NCBI RefSeq assembly: GCF_000733295.1
Contig: NZ_JPMI01000096.1
Coordinates: 1-64,000, forward strand
Length of the DNA stretch: 64,000 bases
Direction of reading: 5' to 3'
From: Archangium violaceum Cb vi76
Lineage (GTDB): Bacteria; Myxococcota; Myxococcia; Myxococcales; Myxococcaceae
Both the position numbers and the translations under genes were made by a program. The number at the start of each line of letters is the position of its first letter. The stretch's first letter is position 1. The notes under the pieces were generated by a model, which saw only the letters and a list, made by a program, of their open reading frames with translations, searched no databases and was not told where the DNA came from. Below are positions 9,124 through 16,786 of this stretch, piece by piece.

Positions 9124-9951
9124 ATGAACACCGCAGAACGAACGAGCGAACGAACGTCCCGTAGAGGTCCCTTTCCCATCAAGGTCCGCCTCCTGGAGGT
9201 CCTCCGTACCCGGCGGCTGTCGCCGGACATGGTGCGGGTGACACTCGGGGGGCCGGAGCTGGAGGGTTTCCGGAGCGAGGGGGCGGACGATCACGTCCGT
9301 CTGTTCTTCGCCGCTCCGGGAGAGCGCAAGCCCGTGTTGCCCACGGGCATGGGGCCGCGAGGCCTGGAGTTCCCTCCGGACAAGCCCCGGCCCCCGCTGC
9401 GCGACTACACCCCCCGGCGGTATGACGCGGCGGCGGGGGAGCTGGACATCGACTTCGTCATCCACGGCACGGGGCCAGGCTCCACGTGGGCCTCCCAGGC
9501 CAGGCCGGGAGACCTGCTGGGCCTGGCGGGTCCTCGCGGCTCGCTGCTCGTCACCTACGACTTCGACGCCTACGTGCTCTTCGGGGACGAGACCGCGCTG
9601 CCGGCCCTCACCCGCAGGCTCGAGGAGCTGCCCGAGGGCGCGCGTGCCCTGGTCTTCGCCGAGGTGGCCAACGCCGAGGCGCGGGTGCCCGTGAGCACCC
9701 GGGCGAACCTGGAGTTGCACTGGCTCCACCGCGACGGGGCGCCTCCCGGCACGGCGAGCCTCCTGGAGCCGGCCATCCGCGGCCTCTCGCTTCCTCCGGG
9801 CGACGTCTACGTCTGGGGCGCGGGCGAGTCCACCCTCATGCGCACCCTGCGCCTGCACCTGCTCAACGAGCGGGGTCTGCGCAAGGAGTGGGTGAACCTC
9901 ACCGGCTACTGGAAGCGCGGTGTCGAGGACCACGACCACGACGAGGAGTGA
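9124..9951 (+). CDS. Siderophore-interacting protein, FAD-dependent ferric-siderophore reductase (ViuB/MxcB-like)
   Basis: SIP/ViuB proteins reduce iron in imported ferric siderophores so it can be released in the cytoplasm. The 275-residue product starts at the ATG at 9124, after GGAGAAGCC. It shows the flavin-binding motif RDYTPRRY at 93-100 (R-x-Y-T-x-R) and the following GELDIDFVIHG and GPGSTWA stretches of this family; the C-terminal NAD-like lobe includes YVWGAGES. It lies 61 bp after bfr and before the aminotransferase. In Stigmatella the myxochelin locus pairs a protein of this kind (MxcB) with MxcL, which the gene order here recalls. No siderophore synthetase is present in this window. 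Confidence 0.85.
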   Translation: MNTAERTSERTSRRGPFPIKVRLLEVLRTRRLSPDMVRVTLGGPELEGFRSEGADDHVRLFFAAPGERKPVLPTGMGPRGLEFPPDKPRPPLRDYTPRRYDAAAGELDIDFVIHGTGPGSTWASQARPGDLLGLAGPRGSLLVTYDFDAYVLFGDETALPALTRRLEELPEGARALVFAEVANAEARVPVSTRANLELHWLHRDGAPPGTASLLEPAIRGLSLPPGDVYVWGAGESTLMRTLRLHLLNERGLRKEWVNLTGYWKRGVEDHDHDEE

Positions 9952-9991
9952 TCGCCTGGAGGGGGGGGAGGCGAAGTCCTCGTGGCTCCTA

Positions 9992-10018
9992 GTTGAGAAC
10001 GATTCGCATTGTCATTTT
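9992..10018 (+). promoter_or_regulatory. Fur-box-like site upstream of the aminotransferase gene
   Basis: The sequence GTTGAGAACGATTCGCATTG and the following GTCATTTT form an AT-rich stretch with the TGAGAACGATT...CATT pattern of Fur boxes, centred about 45 bp before the ATG at 10052. It stands out against the surrounding GC-rich DNA and implies iron-regulated expression. Confidence 0.65.
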
Positions 10019-10051
10019 CACCCAATCGCGGTAGAGGGGGGGCAGATCCCC

Positions 10052-11338
10052 ATGGAGAACCCCATGAGCAAGCACCCGTCACTGCCCCGTCCCAACGCGG
10101 GCGAATTGAAGCTCGAGAACTCCCAACGTCTGTTGGCCGACGCCCGGCGGCTGGTGCCCGGCGTGACCATGACCATGATGAAGCGGCCGGAGATGTTCGC
10201 CCCGGGCGCCTTCCCGGTGTTCCTCGCGCGAGGGCAGGGGGCCCTGGTGGAGGACGTGGATGGGCAGCAGTACATCGACTACGTCTGTGGCCTGGGCGCC
10301 AACTCGCTCGGCCACAACCACCCCGCGGTCCTGCAGGCCATCCGCCAGCACCTGGAGGAGGGGCTGCTGCACTCGCTGCCCACCCCCGTGGAGGTGACGG
10401 CCTCGCGCGCCCTGGTGGAGGCCACTCCCGGCGCGGAGATGGTGCGCTTCTTCAAGACGGGCGCGGATGCGACCTCGGCGGCGGTGCGCCTGGCGCGCTT
10501 CATCACCCGCAAGGATCGCATCATCACGGTGGGCTACAACGGCTGGCACGACCACTTCATGTATGACACCCCGGGCGTCCCCTCCGCCGTGGCCGAGTAT
10601 ACGCGCCGCCTGCCGCTCTTCGAGGAGCCGGAGGAGGCCGCGCTGCTGGCCCGGGTGGAGCAGGACGCGGGGCAGTTGGCCGCGGTGCTGCTGTCCGTGC
10701 CCTTCAACCGCGCCCTGAACCGTGAGTTCCTGCACCAGCTGCGCGCCGCGTGCACGAAGCACGGCGTGATGATGATCCTCGACGAGGTCATCACCGGCCT
10801 GCGGCTGGCGCGGGGCGGGGCCCAGGAGTTCTACGACGTGAAGGCCGACTTCGTCTGTCTGTCCAAGGCCATCGCCGCGGGCATGCCCCTGTCGGCCGTG
10901 GCCGGCCCGGCCCAGTACCTCTCCAAGCTCTCGGAACTCCAGGTGTCCACCACCTTCGGCGGCGAGATGCTGTCGCTGGCCGTCTGCGAGGCCGTCCTTC
11001 GCGAGTACCGCGAGAACGATCACATCGGGCACATGATGTCCCTGGGCCGGCGGCTGCGCGAGGGCATCAACGCCCGGTCCGAGCGGCTCGGCTCGCGGCT
11101 GCAGGTGCTGGGCTACGACGGCATTCCGCTCTTCCGTTTCTCCAAGGACCTCGCCGAGAACGCGAAGCTCACGCAGCCCTTCCAGGCCGGCATGGCCCGC
11201 CGGGGCGTGCTGCTGCGCCGCGATCTCAACTTCCTCAGCCCGGCGCATACCGTCGAGCAGATCGACTACACCATCGACATGGTGGAAGAGACGCTGCGCG
11301 AGAACGCCCAGCGCGCCGCCGGGTCGAACGCGGCCTGA
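10052..11338 (+). CDS. Class III PLP aminotransferase, glutamate-1-semialdehyde aminomutase-like (MxcL-like)
   Basis: The 428-residue PLP enzyme belongs to the HemL-type branch of fold-type I aminotransferases. Support: DGQQYIDYVCGLGANSLGHN, the phosphate-binding FKTGADAT, the Asp of MILDEVITGLR, and the Schiff-base lysine Lys272 in CLSKAIAAG. Tetrapyrrole HemL is possible, but a Fur-like site just upstream and a neighbouring siderophore reductase point instead to MxcL, which aminates the aldehyde released from the synthetase to give myxochelin B. That assignment is by context and family knowledge; the NRPS and 2,3-dihydroxybenzoate genes would have to lie elsewhere. Start ATG 10052 follows a purine-rich run; ATG 10064 is an alternative. 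A strong hairpin follows the gene. Confidence 0.8.
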   Translation: MENPMSKHPSLPRPNAGELKLENSQRLLADARRLVPGVTMTMMKRPEMFAPGAFPVFLARGQGALVEDVDGQQYIDYVCGLGANSLGHNHPAVLQAIRQHLEEGLLHSLPTPVEVTASRALVEATPGAEMVRFFKTGADATSAAVRLARFITRKDRIITVGYNGWHDHFMYDTPGVPSAVAEYTRRLPLFEEPEEAALLARVEQDAGQLAAVLLSVPFNRALNREFLHQLRAACTKHGVMMILDEVITGLRLARGGAQEFYDVKADFVCLSKAIAAGMPLSAVAGPAQYLSKLSELQVSTTFGGEMLSLAVCEAVLREYRENDHIGHMMSLGRRLREGINARSERLGSRLQVLGYDGIPLFRFSKDLAENAKLTQPFQAGMARRGVLLRRDLNFLSPAHTVEQIDYTIDMVEETLRENAQRAAGSNAA

Positions 11339-11361
11339 GCCACTCTGCCTCTCGCCGGCAG

Positions 11362-11404
11362 CCGTTCCAGGGGCTCCTTCGTCCCGACGTGACCCCTGGA
11401 ACGG
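11362..11404 (+). terminator. Rho-independent-type terminator after the aminotransferase
   Basis: A perfect 12-bp stem (CCGTTCCAGGGG at 11362-11373 with 11393-11404) and 19-nt loop begin 24 bp after the stop, followed shortly by GTTTTAA. It ends the iron unit and insulates the next Fur-like promoter. Confidence 0.7.
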
Positions 11405-11427
11405 CGGTGTGAAGTTTTAAAGTGAAG

Positions 11428-11450
11428 TTGCAAATCAAAATCAATATGTC
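11428..11450 (+). promoter_or_regulatory. Fur-box-like AT-rich site before the broken PPOX gene and hmuTUV
   Basis: TTGCAAATCAAAATCAATAT at 11428-11447 is very AT-rich and shares the TTGCAAATnA...AATCAAT pattern of Fur boxes. It lies immediately upstream of the gene at 11462 and is the nearest regulatory candidate for the haem importer genes that follow. Its match to the consensus is weaker than at 9992. Confidence 0.5.
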
Positions 11451-11461
11451 ATGCTTGCCCC

Positions 11462-11857
11462 ATGGCACGGATCCACTCGGTCGAGGAACTGGAGCGCACC
11501 GTCGGCTCGCGTCCCGTGGGCGTCATGATGAAGTCGCTGGACGCCCTGGATGAGCACTGCGTCCGGTTGCTCGGGCTCTCGTCGTTCGCCGCCATCGGCT
11601 TCATCGACGGGGAGGGGAGGGCGCGTGTCACGACGGCGGGGGGCTCGCCGGGCTTTGCCCGGGTGGAGGACCCCACGCATGTGCGGCTCGACGGAACGCG
11701 GCTGGCGGTCGCGGATCGGCCCGGTAATCGCCGCACGGACACGTTCCACAATGTCATCGAGCAGCCACGGGCCGCGCTGCTCGCGTCGATGGCGGTCGCG
11801 GACAGGGTGCCGAAGCTCGCCCTCTGGCTTCGAAACGGGTCATGGACTGGGCCCTGA
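11462..11857 (+). pseudogene. PPOX-fold (pyridoxamine phosphate oxidase-like) protein, shortened and frame-disturbed
   Basis: The first ~105 residues read as a PPOX-fold protein: LDEHCVRLLGLSSFAAIGFI, GSPGFARVEDPTHV and GNRRTDTFHNVIEQP fit the roughly 200-residue family. After LLASMAVADR the text jumps to VPKLALW, which in relatives occurs about 60 residues later, so an internal deletion is likely. The frame then stops at 11857, while a shifted frame over the same bases gives a clean ending, SKRVMDWALTQDYKKNLY, stopping at 11883-11885. Deletion plus frameshift, or fusion to a foreign gene end, would both explain this. Placed before haem import genes behind a Fur-like site, the ancestor may have been iron-regulated, perhaps haem-handling, but that is inference. 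Confidence 0.6.
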
Positions 11858-11881
11858 CCCAGGACTACAAGAAGAACCTTT

Positions 11882-11909
11882 ATTAGAGATTCCGAATTAG
11901 AGATTCCGA
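11882..11909 (+). repeat. Perfect 14-bp tandem duplication overlapping the hmuT start
   Basis: ATTAGAGATTCCGA occurs twice head to tail (11882-11895 and 11896-11909). The last base of the second copy is the A of the hmuT ATG. The duplication occupies the place of the ribosome binding site and directly follows the disrupted PPOX gene, so it may mark replication slippage. Confidence 0.9.
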
Positions 11910-12805
11910 TGAAACATCCAGCCTACTTGTTGCTGCTCATGAGCGCCGTCATCGCGAGCCCTCTCGCCCAGGCGGCGCCGATCAAGGGAGTCGACGGACA
12001 GAGCGTCGATATCGCCCCGCCCAAGCGGGTGGTCGCGGTCAACTCCTCGCTGGTGGAGATCCTGTTCGGACTCGGGAAGGGTGAGACCATCGTCGGTACC
12101 GACGTCGGCGGGACCTTTCCTCCCGAGCAGGCGAAGATCGCCAAGGTCGGCCACCCCTACCACCCCAGCCTCGAGGGCATCATCAGCCTGAAGCCGGAGC
12201 TCGTCCTCGCGGCGGAGGAGAACCTCACCCCCGCCACCGCCGGGCAGCTTCGCAGTGCCGGGATTCCCGTGCTGATCCTCGAGAACTCCTCCAAGGATGG
12301 GATCGACGGCCTCAAGCGGCGCATCGACATCGTCTCGCGGCTCTTCAACGTCCAGGACGCCGGGAAGCGGATGAGCCAGGAGATCGACAAGCAGCGCGCG
12401 GACCTGGACAAGAAGATCGCGGCACTCGGGAAGAAGCCCCGGATCCTCTTCCTCTATGCCCATGGGCCTGGAGAAGCCTTCGTCTACGGCAAGGACACGG
12501 GCGTCCACGTGCTCATCGAGCTGGCGGGCGGCCAGAACGCCGCGGACTTCACCTCGGGAACCAAGACGCTGACGGCGGAGGGGCTGGTGTTGGCCGCCCC
12601 CGATGCGATCCTCATGATGAACCGCGGCCTCGAGGCCGTGGGTGGAATCGACGGGGCGTTGAAGCTCCCAGGCGTGGCGCTGACGCCCGCGGGCAAGAAC
12701 AGGAAGATCATCACCGTGGACGACACCATCCGCTGGGTCGGTCCCCGCTTCCCCCAGTTCGCGGACACGATCTTCAAGGCCATCCATGCAAAGCCTTCCC
12801 GGTGA
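11909..12805 (+). CDS. hmuT: Haem ABC transporter periplasmic binding protein
   Basis: HmuT captures haem in the periplasm and delivers it to the HmuUV importer. The 298-residue product has a signal peptide (cleavage near AQAAP, about residue 23) and the TroA/BtuF-type two-lobe fold of PF01497: KRVVAVNSSLVEILFGLG near the start and VGHPYHPSLEGIISLKPELV. YGKDTGVHVLIELAGGQNAA and the late APDAILMMNRG are also typical of haem-binding proteins. No lipobox is seen, so it is probably soluble. The ribosome site is poor and lies within a 14-bp tandem repeat. It overlaps the permease gene by 20 bp, and the three transporter genes form one operon. Confidence 0.88.
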   Translation: MKHPAYLLLLMSAVIASPLAQAAPIKGVDGQSVDIAPPKRVVAVNSSLVEILFGLGKGETIVGTDVGGTFPPEQAKIAKVGHPYHPSLEGIISLKPELVLAAEENLTPATAGQLRSAGIPVLILENSSKDGIDGLKRRIDIVSRLFNVQDAGKRMSQEIDKQRADLDKKIAALGKKPRILFLYAHGPGEAFVYGKDTGVHVLIELAGGQNAADFTSGTKTLTAEGLVLAAPDAILMMNRGLEAVGGIDGALKLPGVALTPAGKNRKIITVDDTIRWVGPRFPQFADTIFKAIHAKPSR

Positions 12806-13865
12806 GCGCGCCTGGGCGGTGGGGGAGTACGTCCCGAAGGTCCAAAGCAAGAGGACCCAGGGCCTGCTCCTCCTCGTGCCGTTCCTGCTCATGTGCGCGG
12901 TGGCCTCGCTGGGGGCCGGGGCCGTGTCCATCAGCCCGCTCCAGGTGATCTCCATCCTCCTGTCCTACGTCGGGCTGCCGCCGCTCACCGAGTTCTCGGA
13001 GCAGCAGTCGGCGGTCCTCTTCGTCATCCGCCTCCCGCGCGTCCTCCTGGGCGTCCTGGTCGGTGCCGCGCTCTCCGTTGCCGGCGTGGCCCTTCAGGGG
13101 CTCTTCCGCAACCCGCTCGCGGATCCCGGGCTCCTCGGCGTGTCGAGCGGAGCGTCGCTCACCGTGTCCGCGGTCACGGTGCTCAAGCTCCATGTCCTCG
13201 GGTTCTACACCCTCCCGCTGGCGGCGTTCGCCGGGAGCCTCGGGGCGATCCTCCTCATCTCCTCGCTCGCCCAGGAGAACGGGAAGACCCAGGTCACGAT
13301 GATGTTGCTGTGCGGAGTCGCCATCAACGCCCTCTGCATGGCCGGAACCGGCCTCTTCACCTACCTCTCGACCGATGATCAGTTGAGGACGCTCACCTTC
13401 TGGCAGCTCGGCTCGCTGTCGGGAGCGACGTGGCCGCTGGTCTCCACCATCGCGCCCCTGGTCATCCTGTGCTCCGTGGGAATGGTGTCCCTGGCGAATC
13501 CGCTCAATGCGCTCCTCCTGGGGGAGGCGAACGCGGGCCATCTGGGCATCTCGGTGGAGCGGACGAAGTGGTTGCTCGTGGCGTTCGTCGCCCTGGGCGT
13601 GGGCTCCGCGGTGGCCGTGTCCGGAATGATTGGCTTCCTCGGGCTCGTCGTCCCCCACCTCGTCCGGCTCTGGCTGGGCCCCAACCACCGTGTCCTGCTG
13701 CCCCTGTCCGCGCTCCTGGGTGCATCGCTGCTGTGCCTCGCGGATCTGACCGCCCGCACCGTCGTGGTCCCCTCCGAGCTTCCCATCGGCATCGTGACCG
13801 CGCTCGCTGGCGCTCCCTTCTTCCTGTACCTGCTGTTGCGGCAGCGGAGGACCCACGCGTCATGA
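12786..13865 (+). CDS. hmuU: Haem ABC transporter permease, FecCD family
   Basis: This 359-residue inner-membrane protein belongs to the FecCD/BtuC permease family, which forms a dimeric channel with about ten helices per subunit. Family marks are IRLPRVLLGVLVGAALSVAG, GLFRNPLADPGLLGVSSGAS and GMIGFLGLVVPHLVR; the last is the cytoplasmic coupling region that meets the ATPase. A hydrophilic N-terminus of about 25 residues precedes the first helix. The start at 12786 overlaps hmuT and the stop overlaps the hmuV start (ATGA), indicating translational coupling throughout. Substrate is assigned from the HmuT neighbour. Confidence 0.88.
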   Translation: MQSLPGERAWAVGEYVPKVQSKRTQGLLLLVPFLLMCAVASLGAGAVSISPLQVISILLSYVGLPPLTEFSEQQSAVLFVIRLPRVLLGVLVGAALSVAGVALQGLFRNPLADPGLLGVSSGASLTVSAVTVLKLHVLGFYTLPLAAFAGSLGAILLISSLAQENGKTQVTMMLLCGVAINALCMAGTGLFTYLSTDDQLRTLTFWQLGSLSGATWPLVSTIAPLVILCSVGMVSLANPLNALLLGEANAGHLGISVERTKWLLVAFVALGVGSAVAVSGMIGFLGLVVPHLVRLWLGPNHRVLLPLSALLGASLLCLADLTARTVVVPSELPIGIVTALAGAPFFLYLLLRQRRTHAS

Positions 13866-14686
13866 CCGTGGCACTCGAAGTCCGGGATCTCCACTGCCGT
13901 CTCGGCGAGACGCAGCTGCTGTCCGGCATCCACCTGACCTTGAATCCTGGCGAGCTCACGGTGGTCATCGGCCGCAATGGCGCGGGGAAGAGCACGCTCT
14001 TCAAGCACCTGGCGGGAGAGCTGCCGTGCCAGCGTGGAGAGATCCGCGTCTTCGGTGCTCCCCTCGGCAGCGGCTCGAAGGCCGAGCTCGCCCGGAGAAG
14101 GGCGGTGCTGCCCCAGACCACGAACCTCCAGTTCGCCTACGAGGCCCTGGAGGTCGTGATGTTGGGGCGGCTTCCCCACCAGCAGAATCGTCCGGAGTCC
14201 CGGGAGGACGTGCGGATCGCCCGGGCCTGTCTGGAGCGGGTAGGGCTCGAGGGGTATGAAGGGCGCAACTACCTGACGCTCTCGGGAGGAGAGCAGCAGC
14301 GCGTCCACTTCGCGCGAGCGCTCGCCCAGATCCACGAGAACACCGGAAGCCGGTTGCTCCTGCTGGATGAGCCCACGAGCGCCCTGGACGTCGCCCATCA
14401 GCACAAGGCCTTGCGGATCGTGAAGGAGCTGACCCGGGAAGGCGTCGCGGCGCTCCTCATCCTCCATGACCTGAACCTGGTCGCCCAGTACGCGGACAAG
14501 GTCCTGGTCCTCGCCGAGCGTCAGGCCATTGCCTGTGGCTCGCCGCACGAGGTCATGACGTCGGACATCCTGAGCCGGGCCTTCGGCTTCCCGATGACGA
14601 CCGTGCCTCATCCCTGGCTGGACTGCCCGATGATCGTCTCGGGAGCGCGGCCGCGCGAGGCGTCCCTCGAGCAGCACCCCGCTTGA
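13862..14686 (+). CDS. hmuV: Haem ABC transporter ATP-binding protein
   Basis: The 274-residue ATPase energises haem uptake. It has Walker A GRNGAGKST at 37-45, the Q-loop within VLPQTTNL, the signature LSGGEQQR starting near residue 140, Walker B LLLLDEPTSALD and the switch His in ILHDLN. The GeneID-like features ARALAQ and SALDVAHQH are typical of the HmuV subgroup. The coding start ATG at 13862 overlaps the permease stop by four bases. It is the last gene of the operon; a 147-bp gap without further genes separates it from the next. Confidence 0.9.
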   Translation: MTVALEVRDLHCRLGETQLLSGIHLTLNPGELTVVIGRNGAGKSTLFKHLAGELPCQRGEIRVFGAPLGSGSKAELARRRAVLPQTTNLQFAYEALEVVMLGRLPHQQNRPESREDVRIARACLERVGLEGYEGRNYLTLSGGEQQRVHFARALAQIHENTGSRLLLLDEPTSALDVAHQHKALRIVKELTREGVAALLILHDLNLVAQYADKVLVLAERQAIACGSPHEVMTSDILSRAFGFPMTTVPHPWLDCPMIVSGARPREASLEQHPA

Positions 14687-14833
14687 TGTGCCGCCCGTTC
14701 GTGATACATCCGCGCCCAGCCATTCGACGCTCCGATGGCGGCACGACGGAAACGTCGTTGCCGTAGGGCGTCCTCGGATGGCGTTCCAACCGTGGCGTCG
14801 TCCGAGTCTTGACTCCCTGACTGGAGGCAGACC

Positions 14834-15856
14834 GTGTCCGATGCCCAGCTCCCCGTCCTCGATTTCGTTCTCACGAACTACAAGAACTTCAATGCGCGCG
14901 CGACCCGCGACGCGCTGCTGTCCTACTGGCGCCACATCTCCGCGGGGGGCCGGATGTTCTGGGCCGTCGCCGGAGCCATGTCCTCCGCCCAGCTCGGGAT
15001 CACGCTCGCCCCCGCCATCCGCGCGGGGCTGATCCACGGCCTGTCCGTCACCGGCGCCAACCTCGAGGAGTCCCTCTTCCGGCTCGTGGCCCACCACGGC
15101 TACAAGGACTTCCCCAACTACCGCTATCTCACCAAGAGCGACGACACGAAGATCCTCGCCGACCGGATGCGCCGGGTCACCGACACGAGCATTCCCGAGG
15201 ACGAGGCGTTCCGTGCGGTCGAGAAGATCATCGTGCCCATGTGGCAGCGGGCCACGGCGAACGGCGAGCGCCGCTTCTGGCACGAGTACTTCTACGAGGT
15301 CATCCAGGCCATCGAGCCGAAGGCGTACGAGGGGGACCCGGAGGCCTGTTGGCTGCTCGCGGCGGCGCGCGCGAAGCTGCCCATCGTCGTGCCGGGCTAC
15401 GAGGACTCCACCTTCGGCAACATCTTCGCCTCGTACGTCAAGACGGGGGAGTGCGACGCCCGCATCGTGAAGTCCGGCATCGAGTACATGGCGGACTTCT
15501 ACGGCCGGTACCAGGAGCTCTCGGCGGGCGAGGGCATCGGGTTCTTCCAGATTGGCGGCGGCATCGCCGGGGACTTCCCCATCTGTGTCGTGCCGTCGAT
15601 CAAGTATGACCTCGCCCAGCCCGTGAAGCCGTGGGCGTACTTCTGTCAGATCAGCGACTCGACGACCTCGTACGGTTCGTACTCCGGCGCGACCCCCAAC
15701 GAGAAGATCACCTGGGACAAACTCACGGAGACGACGCCCATGTTCGTCATCGAGTCCGATGCGACCATCGTCGCGCCGCTCGTGCTCCGCGCGCTGCTCG
15801 AGTGCAAGCGTCATCCCGCGGAGGCGGAGGCCCTCATCGCCCGGCACGGGATGTAG
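14834..15856 (+). CDS. Deoxyhypusine synthase-like protein
   Basis: The 340-residue protein resembles deoxyhypusine synthase, which transfers the aminobutyl group of spermidine to a lysine. Visible features: AGAMSSAQLGITLAP, GANLEES, VPGYEDSTFG, and GEGIGFFQIGGGIAGDFPIC, the NAD-binding region. SGATPNEKITWDKL contains Lys296 at the place of the catalytic lysine (WGK in eukaryotes). Bacteria lack eIF5A, and bacterial members may instead make homospermidine or act on other substrates, so the reaction is uncertain. The GTG start at 14834 is preceded by GGAGG at ideal spacing. It is monocistronic, ending at a strong hairpin. Confidence 0.82.
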   Translation: MSDAQLPVLDFVLTNYKNFNARATRDALLSYWRHISAGGRMFWAVAGAMSSAQLGITLAPAIRAGLIHGLSVTGANLEESLFRLVAHHGYKDFPNYRYLTKSDDTKILADRMRRVTDTSIPEDEAFRAVEKIIVPMWQRATANGERRFWHEYFYEVIQAIEPKAYEGDPEACWLLAAARAKLPIVVPGYEDSTFGNIFASYVKTGECDARIVKSGIEYMADFYGRYQELSAGEGIGFFQIGGGIAGDFPICVVPSIKYDLAQPVKPWAYFCQISDSTTSYGSYSGATPNEKITWDKLTETTPMFVIESDATIVAPLVLRALLECKRHPAEAEALIARHGM

Positions 15857-15888
15857 TTCCCCGCCCGGGCGAGAGCGCACCCCCGATG

Positions 15889-15915
15889 GGGCCCGTCCAC
15901 TCGGAGGACGGGCCC
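15889..15915. terminator. Bidirectional terminator
   Basis: GGGCCCGTCC at 15889-15898 pairs perfectly with 15906-15915 around a 7-nt loop between the convergent stops of the deoxyhypusine-synthase-like gene and the outer-membrane protein gene. Confidence 0.7.
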
Positions 15916-15925
15916 TCGTGGGAGC

Positions 15926-16786
15926 TCAGAACCCCTGCCAGATGAAGTCCAGCGTCGGCAGGAAGTCGTTGCTCCGGACGCGGACGCGCTCGCTGAAGCC
16001 ATCGGCGCCCTCGATCAGGCGCGTGGCGCCCTGGTCCGCGTTGGCCCACAGGACGCCGGCGGTGATGCGGCTGTGCTCGGAGACGGCGATGTCCACGCCC
16101 ACATGGGCCGTGAGCACCAGCGGAGACACGGAGGCGATGGCCCCCACGTCCCGGCCCGAGACGATGAGGTTGCCCTGGGAGCCGGTGACATAGAGGTTCA
16201 GCTCTCCGCGCAGGCGCAGGCGATCGTTGAAGGCGTGGTCATAGGCGCCGCCCACCCGCGAGCGGAAGCCCGTGAGCGGTGCCGCGAGCACGAGGTCCAA
16301 CGGCGTGAGGAAGAAGTTGAGGGGCGTGGCGCTGTTGGGGCCGAGCGGAATCCGGAAGGTCGCATCCGCCCGGAGCGTCCACACGTCGTGCTCGAGCACG
16401 TTCCCCGAGAGCAACAGCCCCGCCCGCGGAATCAGCATCCAACCGATGTCGTTCTGGCTCGTGCCCCAACTGGGGAAGAGGTAGCCCTTCACCAGCCGCA
16501 TGGCGAGCGTGGGCATGGACAGCCCGGCCTCGGCCGTCAGCCGCAGGGGCGAGCGCAGCAGCGCGAAGCGGGCATCCACGTTGGGCGCCACGAAGAAGAG
16601 GAGCGGGTGGGTCTGGAGCTCGACGCTGTCGTGGACCGCGATGCGCAGCGGGTTGAACACGCCCACGCTCCAGGAGCCCCGGGGCCCCACGTCCGCGGTG
16701 TCCCAGGCCGGCGGCGGTTGCGCCGAGGCCGGGGTGCTGCTCATCAGGGCGCCGCTCAACAACACGGCCATCAACAGGGCTCTCAT
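15926..16786 (-). CDS. Predicted secreted outer-membrane protein, function unknown
   Basis: The 286-residue product has a signal peptide ending near ASAQ (about residue 23). The rest alternates hydrophobic and polar residues in short strands (LRLTAEAGLSM, LRLRGELNLYVTG, LTAHVGVDIAVS) and ends in Phe (FIWQGF), all as in an outer-membrane beta-barrel. No named family was recognised. Its start overlaps the stop of the EEP-family lipoprotein gene by four bases, so the two are coupled and may act together at the outer membrane. Confidence 0.65.
   Translation of the reverse strand: MRALLMAVLLSGALMSSTPASAQPPPAWDTADVGPRGSWSVGVFNPLRIAVHDSVELQTHPLLFFVAPNVDARFALLRSPLRLTAEAGLSMPTLAMRLVKGYLFPSWGTSQNDIGWMLIPRAGLLLSGNVLEHDVWTLRADATFRIPLGPNSATPLNFFLTPLDLVLAAPLTGFRSRVGGAYDHAFNDRLRLRGELNLYVTGSQGNLIVSGRDVGAIASVSPLVLTAHVGVDIAVSEHSRITAGVLWANADQGATRLIEGADGFSERVRVRSNDFLPTLDFIWQGF

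Noticed and set aside
9959-9970. G-run after the siderophore-interacting protein gene as a phase-variable tract
   Set aside because: It is intergenic, after the stop, and not at a promoter spacer position; a similar run near 58591 is also non-coding. More likely ordinary G-rich sequence or an assembly-prone site.
9124-11338. Complete myxochelin biosynthesis cluster
   Set aside because: Only MxcB-like and MxcL-like genes are present; no NRPS or dihydroxybenzoate genes in the window.
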